From Morinoia aosen (lineage: Eukaryota > Arthropoda > Malacostraca > Amphipoda > Talitridae): DNA of 64,000 bases. Made by a program: the position numbers and the translations under genes. Positions 55,717 through 64,000 of the stretch are shown here, piece after piece. Below the pieces are notes generated by a model. That model worked only from the letters and a program-made list of their open reading frames with translations. It was not told where the DNA came from and searched no databases. The DNA is taken from contig CM059556.1 of assembly GCA_030386875.1 (NCBI GenBank), forward strand, positions 42,076,964 to 42,140,963, written 5' to 3'. Each line of letters begins with the position of its first letter. Positions within the stretch are counted from its first letter, which is position 1.

Positions 55717-56905
55717 GCTTTATAAATGCGAACCAATTACTACGCGGCACAGTTACTGAATGGACTGCAATGTCCTCTTGTTTTGCAAATGCTCCCAGCA
55801 TTCCGTGCAGTCTTCCCTTGGAGATCACTCCAACAAAATTGGGGTCACAGAATGTGATGTGACTGTCAAGGCTTTCCCTCCTTAAGAAAGAGTACCTACG
55901 TAAGTACGTGAATAAGAAACTCTAGTATCGTTCACAGCTCTGGGTCAGTAGTATTTTTCTGGCACTCTTTTGCACTGTTACGGAAAGCTGGAGATTCATT
56001 TGATGTCATTCTAAAGCTCGCCGTTGCCTGACAACAAGACCTCCCTCGGTGCAGTGAACCCCCACCGCAGCCCCATGCCTCCCCCTCCAGCGGGGGGGTG
56101 AGACCCCCCAATCTCTCTTCGTCCCCACCCCCTTCCCTTCCTTTGAGGCTGCCCTCGCTCTAGCGCAGAGGTCATCCAGTACGAGCGCGTTTTCTTACAT
56201 TGCGGTATCCTTGCTGTTGAACGAAATTATTATCAGGCTTTCATGTTTGTGTAAGTTTCAGTAATGTGGACAAGTGTGCGAGGTTTTTTGGCGTTTGCTT
56301 ACGCTCACACTTGTTCGCTTTTTGCTCATTCATTGCTGTTGTTTACGTTGCATGCGTATTACTGCGCGTGGCTATGGTAGGTGTTAGCTGTTGGTTATTT
56401 TAAGCTTTCATAGGACTGTCTCATTGACAACAGAAACTACGCTGAGGCGTGTGTAAATATGACGAGTTCAACGACTTGAAGCATTCACACCTGGATGTGA
56501 TGGCGGTGGTTTTACGAGAATTTATCAATGGAAGAACAGCGAACTTAGTCAGTGTTGTGAGGAGATGCACATGCATGTGCGCTGTGTCTGTCGTACTCCG
56601 TGTATGTGTCGTATGTGTGCTCTACTATGTGTGTGTGTGCCATGTAGGTGAACCGTGCATGTGCACAGCGTATGTACTTGCGACGCATGCCTGATGTGAT
56701 GACACATGTGCAGTTCTTGCACAGCATTAGAATGACGTACTGTATAACAGTCAATGTTAATTTGAATAGGATACTTCTTCACGTCAAAGCTCTAGAAGTT
56801 TGCTCCTTACCGTACTTGGGCGCGCAAGTTGCGAACTGACCAATGACCATTCGAATCCTATACGTGTTTGCATTATCTTCACGTTCACTGCGTATTGACG
56901 TATTG
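55717..56905 (+). other. No recognised gene
   Basis: There is a C/G-run patch at 56,085-56,130. No supportable feature was seen otherwise. Confidence 0.5.
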
Positions 56906-56908
56906 GTA

Positions 56909-56920
56909 CACACACACACA

Positions 56921-56967
<47 letters not shown>
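56909..56967 (+). repeat. Compound (CA)n(TA)n microsatellite
   Basis: A short CA tract passes through CGCA into about 20 TA units. Confidence 0.95.
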
Positions 56968-56970
<3 letters not shown>

Positions 56971-57601
56971 AAATTGTTCATTCAGGAACCAGTAACAATG
57001 TTTAACATTTCATTGTTTCCATTACCTTCATTTAAGTTAGATTATGGCGTACAAGTTGAAATGTCATCGTGCAATTATACTTTTCCCGCTTGTTTGAAAG
57101 GATATGAATTTAATCAAGCAGTAAATATGGCTTTTCAATTCTGCTTCTTCCAACCTAACCAAACCGACCGTAGTGGCCGCGACAACGTAGTGAACGTGGA
57201 AAAACATTTGACGGTAATGAATCCTGCGAACAAGTAACACCACTCCAGAGCTCACGCACGGGCGATGCAAAGTACACCAAGCCACACTGCACTGCAAGCC
57301 ACGAAGTGCAGTGACTGCAAGCCACACGCGTACATGGACGTGTGCGTGAGCGAGGGTGCTTGTACTTCGTGTGCGAGAACGCAGGTCTGACTCACCCTCA
57401 GCTGCGGACACCCCAAGTGCTGATGTTCACACGTCAGCTCTCATGTGCTCAAACTTCCTGCGAATGTGCAGCTTTTGATGTACAGTTGCGTGTTTGTTAT
57501 GATCTGCTGCGTGTTGTGCTGGGCGAGATATGCACGCAACATGATGCACTAGTGTGTGCTGCGTGTGCAGCGTGATCATGACGAGATAAAGTGTGATTTA
57601 C
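56968..57601 (+). other. No recognised gene; inverted repeat
   Basis: GCTCACGCAC (57,250-57,259) pairs with GTGCGTGAGC (57,342-57,351), enclosing a second stem CACTGCA/TGCAGTG. An 88-codon frame at 56,974-57,237 has no recognisable features. Confidence 0.5.
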
Positions 57602-57790
57602 TCCAATCAATCAAGCCTGATGCATATCATCTTGAACATTGGTTTTCAAATGCCTTATAACTAACTCCAGGACGCCATGACGGCTACCCCCGGTCAAGCC
57701 GGTACCCATTTCCGACACCTGGGTAGAGTGGGGAGTTGTGCCTGAGTTCCCCCTTTGCCCAACGTGGAGAAATCACCGGGCAGCGATAGG
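57602..57790 (-). mobile_element. tRNA-headed SINE family A, copy 3 (5' truncated, minus strand)
   Basis: The reverse complement of the family body is clear: CAATCAAGCCTGATGCATAT, AAATGCCTTATAACTAAC, CCGGTACCCATTTCCGACAC and CCTGGGTAGAGTGGGGA. The tRNA-like head is missing beyond about 57,790, consistent with 5' truncation during target-primed integration. Confidence 0.85.
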
Positions 57791-60729
57791 GAGGATGGCA
57801 AGACGAGGGCGTGTCTGTGCCGTCTTGATTTACAGCTGCTCTACCGCCTGTTGTGGCCCACGGGCAGCATGCCGATATGATCGCATCGAGATGAGCTTTA
57901 AGGAAAACCTTGTGCCAACCGCCCCATGTTATACATGCTTCTCTAATTTTCTGGCGTGCTTAAACAAAATCTGAACTCAGAGCAAAATATCGCGCCAACC
58001 GCCTCGCGTTTACTACTTTCTTCTCTGATTTTCTGGCGTGCTTAACAAAAGCTATCAGTTTCATGGTTTACGGCATAAGATCGGTGTAGAAGAGCAGGCG
58101 GTCCACAGCCTTATACGATCGAAGGGAGGCGTCGATCCGCGAGCGTTGAGCATAAAGCCTAATCCCAGTCTAACTATTTCGCCGTGTCACGAAACAATGC
58201 TGGTTAAGCACGTAACGTATGAGGGCTTGCAACCTCCACTGATAAATATAATGTACACCTTTGTGCTCGCACGTTATCCATATATATAAGCATGGAGAAT
58301 AATGGGCCTCAAGATTAAACACATTTATTTTTGAGTGAACACATGGAGCTGACACAGGGAAATTATGTTATCGCAACACTCATATTCGCACCAGAGCCCT
58401 CAGGCAAGATGTTAATGATCTGCGACATGATAGTTTTAACCGGCATAATGATATACTACATAGACAAACGGCGAAGATTCAAACACATTCTAATTAAGAT
58501 GAACACGTTGATTGAATATGACACATGAAATGAGAGATTCAGGCTAGAAAATTATTGAACGCCAGCGAACGATCACACGATTTAACGCAAATCAGCCTCT
58601 CTTGGCAATTGTCCACCCCGAAGATTCACGCACAAACAACATGAAATTAGAAACATACACATGAACATCCTAGCTAGCACAATTCGTATTAAACACTGCG
58701 CGCCAAACAAAGATTTGCACTGTTCGGCGTGCCTCTTCTTCCCTTCATTCTTCACAATTTCAACTGGAGTAAATACCCTGTCGTTGGCCTGTCAAGGCGC
58801 GAACACAGCCTCCAGGCTTCGTCATTAGCGTTGAATACCAGGCTGGATGCCTGCTTCAATGTTGCGAACGCTCAGCCGGTTGTGTCGCTACAGGCCCTCG
58901 GATGTTAGGCGTTCCCAGCCCACGTCTCCGCTATCTCAGCTGCCGCGTAGGCCAGCTATCCCAACCCGCCTGTGCAAATAATAAGCGGGGGTTGAGTCAT
59001 CTATTCCCCGAGACATGAATGTTATATCCCCCTTTAAGAATTTACTCGAAGCTTCCACTGACAATGTGGCTATTCCCGACATGATGAATTAATTTTCTCC
59101 CCTTTTTACAAGAACAAATCACAAGCGCCCTTTTTGAGAACAAGGTCGAATGAGTCAATAAAAATGCTAAGAACTAGTGGGCATTCTAATCCCCGCTTGA
59201 GAAAAATCTACAAGTGCAAGCCTTGTGAGAAGTCATATCACGTGAACAATTCTAGAATGATTTGAAAATCAAACCCACAGAATTAATTTGTACCCGAATT
59301 TTAACTGTAACAAATGAAATCACCCCACCTAAGCCAATAAAGCTTACACGCCCCGGTTGTAATATGGTATTTGAAAAATACAAAGATGCTCCTAGCACAG
59401 AACACAGAATATCATCTCACCTCCCCTCTGGCCGTCAGGAAGCCTACATCCTTGCCACTGCACCGTTCAAATAGGCCGGTCCCCGCGCTTGCTCTGCTTA
59501 AATACCCCCGCCGCACAAAGGACGCTCATTGTAGATGGTGCGGGATGCCCGCTCAAATTGTTAGTGACGTGGCATCTCGCGATTGGGTGTTTCTAACGCG
59601 TCACCTCTGACGTGTCCCCTGCGTCACACAACTTGGTATTTCTACGCGCATTTCCCTCTGACATATTCTTCTGCGATGCCTATTTTCCGTAGTACCCCTA
59701 CTCGTTGGTGATTAATTTTAATACATAGTTTTTCTCTACCACACAATCAAGTTGTCCTTGTGTAATACTATGTGTAATTTTCCGAGCTAGCTTCTTACAC
59801 ATCCGCTACCCCCAACGTACGCCTCCCTTCTCCTTCCAAGATCCCTCAGCCCGCTCAGCGTCCTTCCGATCGCCGGCTGCTGACTTTTGTTGTGTCGGTT
59901 TAGCTTACATATGCCTAATTTCAATTGTATCCTAACAGCCGGGCATCTATGATTTTAGCCGCTCAATTATAGTTTCTGCATTGGATGGTTATAATCATAG
60001 ATGTTTCGGCGGAAAATTTAGATTTGGATGTAATTAGCCGTTGAAGGGGTGGCTAACCCTTCATTATCGAGAGGGCGGTGTGCCCTAAGCAATGAACAAG
60101 GCAGTAAACAATGACACACGTGGCCGCGGTGCCATAGAGAACTTTGCGCTTATTTGAGAGGCTGTACAACTGTTGTATGCACTTAAGGCAGATTGTGATA
60201 TGATCTTTAATTTAAAATTGAATGAGGGAACTATTGATATATTGTTTGATTTGTGCTAAAAAGGCGCATATCAGTTCAGAAAAATTCGGCCATTGCTCGG
60301 TCTTGTTTTAGGAACTGTTGCATTTTGCTTTTCTTGAGTTTGCATCAATGATTTTTCCATTAGTTGGGAGTCAAAATTCATTCATTTTGCGCTACTAAAC
60401 TGCAGATGTTCGAGACTGCAAGCAGCATCTTGCCACACGCTAAATAGTGCACACGCTGTCCACGCTGTCCCCAGACGGTCTCTGTACTTTGTTGTGACAT
60501 AAAATTCTTGTAGGTAAATGGTGTATATTGTTGAATTTTTTTGATGGCGTTTGTCTTTGTCATTTGTGCAAGTTGCTGCGTAGGTAAGATATGTGCTTAC
60601 AAATTTTTTGAAAAGGCCAAAAATGTTGGACATTGTCCGCCTGTAGAGAAATATGAGTATTTTAGACGTAGGAAAAACAATTGTGGATTTTTTTTTCATT
60701 TTTGGCTGCAGTTGTTTATTTTGAAAAAA
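57791..60729 (+). other. No recognised gene
   Basis: About 2.9 kb. A duplicated motif ending TTTTCTGGCGTGCTTAA occurs at about 57,950 and 58,030. GC-rich patches occur at 58,780-58,990 and 59,400-59,640. No coding frame or repeat family was recognised. Confidence 0.5.
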
Positions 60730-61022
60730 TGCTCTCCGTGGTAAAGTGGTTAAGGGATCGGGCTCTTATGTTGGAGTCGCGGGTTCGTATCCCGGCGCTG
60801 GCGCGGAGATTTTCCCCGTTGGGTATAAGGGAAAGCTCAAGCACAATACCCCACTCAACCCAGGTGTCGGAAATGGGTACCGGCTTTACGGGGGAACAGT
60901 CATGGTGTCCTATATATAGGGTTAGTTATAAGACATTTGAAAAACCAATGCTAAGAACATATGTATCAGATTTGATTGGAAATAAAGCATCCCAAAGATG
61001 CCGATGTTAACCTAACCTAACC
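60730..61022 (+). mobile_element. tRNA-headed SINE family A, copy 4, with telomere-like tail
   Basis: The head carries an A-box-like TGGTAAAGTGGTTAAGGG and B-box-like GGGTTCGTATCCC, different from copy 2. The body follows as in the other copies. The 3' end is TTAACCTAACCTAACC (61,006-61,021), three units of the arthropod telomere repeat complement. Confidence 0.88.
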
Positions 61023-62442
61023 TTGAAGTCCCTTGAGTCTCGTGCTATTTTACCTTGCTGCTTCAGTTCTATTAAAGCATTTGTGCAGCAAATCGGTCAC
61101 GACTCCTCGTATGATACAAGAATCGCGCCAGCGTCAGGCCTCCAAAAAATATATTAATCATTGAACATGAATTTAGTAGTTGAATTAAAAACCTCAAAAG
61201 AAACTATAATCACGACAAAAAAATCGTAGATCCTTATTTATTTTAGCCCAATTTTACTTATACCCCTCCTATAAGGTGAAGAAAATTACTTATTTTCCAT
61301 AAGCTTGAATGAGGCATCTACGCTTATAACAACGATGCATAACTCTTCAATTGTCTTTCTCGGAAAAATTTGTGAAACTGCTCCGTATTGCGTCCCCCCA
61401 AATGAGCTCGCCGGACAAACTGCAGAAGGAAATTGATTCAAATATCGAGCGTTGCTCCAGCGCTGCCGCTTCCACCCTCCAAAACGAGTGCGCAGGCTAC
61501 ATGATGTCACTCCCCCACAGCTGTGACCTCAATGCGCTGTCTACTCTCACATCACAGCTATTTATAGCTCGTCTCTCATCCAGCCTCGTCCGTGTAGCGC
61601 GGTAGCGGTGATACAAGAATGCCTTTACTCTTTTTTTCCGCGAATTGCAGTGTTTTGTGTCTAAAGTAAGCTGTGTTGTTCGCCGGCTTCAGTATTGGGA
61701 GAATTGTGTTTTCGCTACCTCTTGGTTTGAAGCTGAACTCGTTCAGCAGACGAATTGCCGTCATGCATTTGTTCGGGTCAAAGTCACTGCACAACAACCG
61801 TTAGAATATTTTTGGATTTCAATGTAAATTAGAAAGTGGGAAACTTTGCGTGAAACATTTGTAAGTAATATTGCGCGTTTGGAGTATTCGCTCATCATTA
61901 GCTAATAAAATAAAGAATGAGAGTCATCTGTCACAGAATGAAATTCACTATAATAAAAAATAAAAACGCAACAAAATGAATGTATAAGAAAGAAAGAAAT
62001 AAAAATAAAGCAAACTATGTAATATCTATGGACAACTAAAAAGAACTATTATGGCTTTCTAGAAAAGGCTAAGTCGTGAGAAGGAAAAGAGATTCCAAAT
62101 TCCTTCATTCGTTGAAAGAATTTGTCTTACGCGAGACTTTGAAATCACTCTTGTTAACTGGGGTCTAACACAACACTATTCTTTATAGTTGAATTGAAGG
62201 AACTTGCTCCAATGTTCCCGCACCGCTAAATCCTCCCACGAAGTTTTTTTTTGTACGTTCAAGTTTCGTATCGTAGTTGGTTCCATTGTTTAACGGAACA
62301 CTTTTAATATAATTTTTTTAACTTCTCAACATTGCAGAATTTTTCTAGATCGTAGCGTGTTGTGATTTTGCTTGCGTATTGAATTTATATTTTTGTCAAA
62401 GTGACTGTAAAATTTTTTATGTATATCTTTAACCTGAAAATG
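61023..62442 (+). other. No recognised feature
   Basis: AT-rich tract, with short frames only. Confidence 0.5.
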
Positions 62443-62452
62443 TTTCTTGAAA

Positions 62453-62791
62453 TGTCCCCTCAGGGGGATACAACTATTGTATCTATGGGAATTAGCGCTC
62501 CCAGGGGGGAAATGTGAGGGCCCGAGCTGAGAGTTAGGTAGGCTTTCTTTTTGTTGAAATAATTTTTTTTTATTATGTTAAGGACCACCTTTTTTCGGTT
62601 CTCTGCTGTCCTGTTTTTTCAGCACCTACATTTTTTTTCTTCAACTTTGATCTTGTTTCAAGAACTTCTTTCTTATCTTACTGTTTCTATCCCTTCAACT
62701 CCATACTAAATGGTACCTTCTTACTTCCTCTCTTTGGATCGCCTTTGTTGCGGATAGGGAGGCTGAAACTAACTAATAATCTAATCTAATC
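62453..62791 (+). mobile_element. Retroposon family B, copy 3 (complete, 339 bp)
   Basis: Bounded by a perfect 10 bp target-site duplication TTTCTTGAAA (62,443-62,452 and 62,792-62,801). It starts TGTCCCCTCAGGGGGATAC and ends in a TAATCTAATCTAATC tail. It is the best reference copy for the family. No polymerase III boxes of the tRNA type were recognised. Confidence 0.92.
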
Positions 62792-63172
62792 TTTCTTGAA
62801 ACGTTGTCATCTGAACGTTCCATTTATAAATAGACAGTGATATTGAATTTTATAGATTGAGTATTTCAGTATAAATAAAAAGCAATTTTCTTCGTCTTTT
62901 AACACGCGATGAACGAGAAAAAAATGATAACTTTCGTTTCCATTTTCTCAGCTGATGAATCAACTCTCGAAACGTCCTGTTTTACTAGTGAATATTTTAG
63001 ACGATATTTCTCGTCCTCTCTTTTTTATTTAAATAGGAGCGATTTTGTTACCTACGCTACGAGCTGCAATGGCACATCCTCAGTGATCTTTGATAGCATC
63101 TTTACTTTTTAAAGTGATTTTGAGCAGTGTCATTTTATTTCTTGGTGTGATTTCTTTTGAACTTACTTCTCC

Positions 63173-63425
63173 GCACTAGGAAAGATTCTGTTAGGTTATC
63201 TCAGCTATTGATATGCCTTCGCGACTCCTGTCTTTCATCCTTACTTTGCTTTTACAGTTTTAAAGCCTTCTTCGCTATCATTTATGTCTTTTCTTCCTCT
63301 TTCTTACTAACTCGCTGTTTCTATGCGCAGAGCATATCCTATGTGAGACACCCCTTGTGCATAGATTTTACGCTCTCCTTAGTTAGTTCATTCTTAATGG
63401 TTCCTTCGTTTTCCATGGGAAAATA
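63173..63425 (+). mobile_element. Retroposon family B-related fragment
   Basis: Shares AGGTTATCTCAGCTATTGA with 16.5 kb, and CACCCCTTGTGCATAGATT with B copies around the same CT-rich body. The boundaries are uncertain. Confidence 0.5.
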
Positions 63426-63987
63426 TCTTAGCATATGAAACGGACCCTTCAAACTCGCTGCTATGTGCAGTAATGGCTTCGCTGTGTGGTGTCCAGTTAT
63501 AAAGTGTGTGTTCTGTTTGTGCATCTCCTCCTAGTCAGTTCATAAGCTTTGAAAACTCATCCACTATTGTTGGCGATTAATTCCTTTCCAGCTAAAAACA
63601 ACTTAAATACCAACAAAAAACCATAGCTTAAAAATGTGCTTAAAACTCTTGTATACATATAATTTCAGACTGAAAGAAGTAATTTTTTATTTTAGCCCTA
63701 CATAACATGTTTATTCGACCCAGTTTCTCGTATGGACTTCAATTGAACAACGAAAGCAATCAGAGAGCTTGGTCGTATTGAGGCATTGCTTTCCTGATTA
63801 AATTGGAGGTGATGGTGTGATCTCACCTCCATAATCACTGCTCGTGTCCCATGATCTGAGTCAGGGAGAGACAGAGAGTTCTTTGTGTAGATCCTCCTCC
63901 TCCTTATCGGTGCCAGGCTCCTGATCTTGCTGTGTCGAGCGTTCTGTTGGTGGCTCCTGCTTCTTGACGACTTCTTAAATTGTGCAG

Positions 63988-64000
63988 CTCAGCGCAAAAA
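63988..64000 (+). CDS. Possible next exon of the spectrin-repeat gene (cut by window end)
   Basis: TTAAATTGTGCAG precedes CTCAGCGCAAAAA. Joined to the two bases left by exon 19, the frame reads L-S-A-Q-K and stays open. A T/C-rich tract precedes it. Thirteen bases are too few to judge. Confidence 0.25.

Larger units (their letters stand above)
31300..63987 (+). other. Giant intron 19 (phase 2) or gene-free tract
   Basis: After the exon 19 donor no spectrin-like open frame was found on the + strand for 32.7 kb. The tract is filled with transposons and minisatellites, listed separately. The next phase-compatible acceptor noticed is at 63,985-63,987. Whether a separate gene is nested here is unresolved. 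Confidence 0.6.

Noticed and set aside
56974-57237. 88-codon frame after the TA microsatellite
   Set aside because: No recognisable family, ordinary length for chance, and its start lies beside a microsatellite.

Overview
The window is eukaryotic, intron-rich, AT-rich DNA and probably comes from an arthropod; a crustacean with large introns fits best. This is an inference. It rests on the giant spectrin-repeat gene, GT-AG introns that grow to tens of kilobases, SINE and MITE families, and a short TTAGG-type (CCTAA) tail, the arthropod telomere motif, on one retroposon copy. No prokaryotic gene, CRISPR array, rRNA gene or free-standing tRNA gene was seen.

The left half (1 to about 31,300, + strand) is the middle of one very large gene. 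I joined 19 coding exons with matching splice phases and no stop codon across any junction, giving about 3,735 codons. The product is a continuous chain of roughly 34 spectrin-type three-helix repeats with no other domain. It continues beyond both window ends. Length and repeat style fit the nesprin/Msp300 (Syne) family of nuclear-envelope to actin linkers best; a spectraplakin (Shot/MACF) rod is the main alternative. Fourteen of the 19 introns are phase 0, so most exons can be skipped without changing frame.

Within the gene, introns carry retroposon copies and local duplications. The most striking stretch is 21.9-23.8 kb. The 3' end of one exon and its splice donor are repeated eight times, the acceptor of the same intron is present in three degenerate copies, and the next acceptor sits against a 4 x 13 bp repeat.

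The right half (31,300 to 64,000) has no recognisable coding exon until a possible acceptor 13 bases before the window end. If that is real, it is a single 32.7 kb intron. It holds: a 6.6 kb minus-strand LTR retrotransposon with identical 166 bp LTRs and no coding capacity (31,326-37,937); a diverged relative of its interior (38.6-40.1 kb); a foldback transposon (43,858-45,049); a 2 kb GGT-rich minisatellite (47.1-49.1 kb); a 1.3 kb minisatellite of 38 bp units (53.7-55.0 kb); a mariner-type MITE (55,439-55,714); four copies of a tRNA-headed SINE; and copies of a second retroposon family with TCTAA tails and clear target-site duplications. A TATA-associated GC-rich segment near 50.03-50.32 kb may be an internal promoter with a first exon.

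All coordinates come from reading the sequence by eye. No alignment, domain or database search was run, so family assignments are recognition-based.
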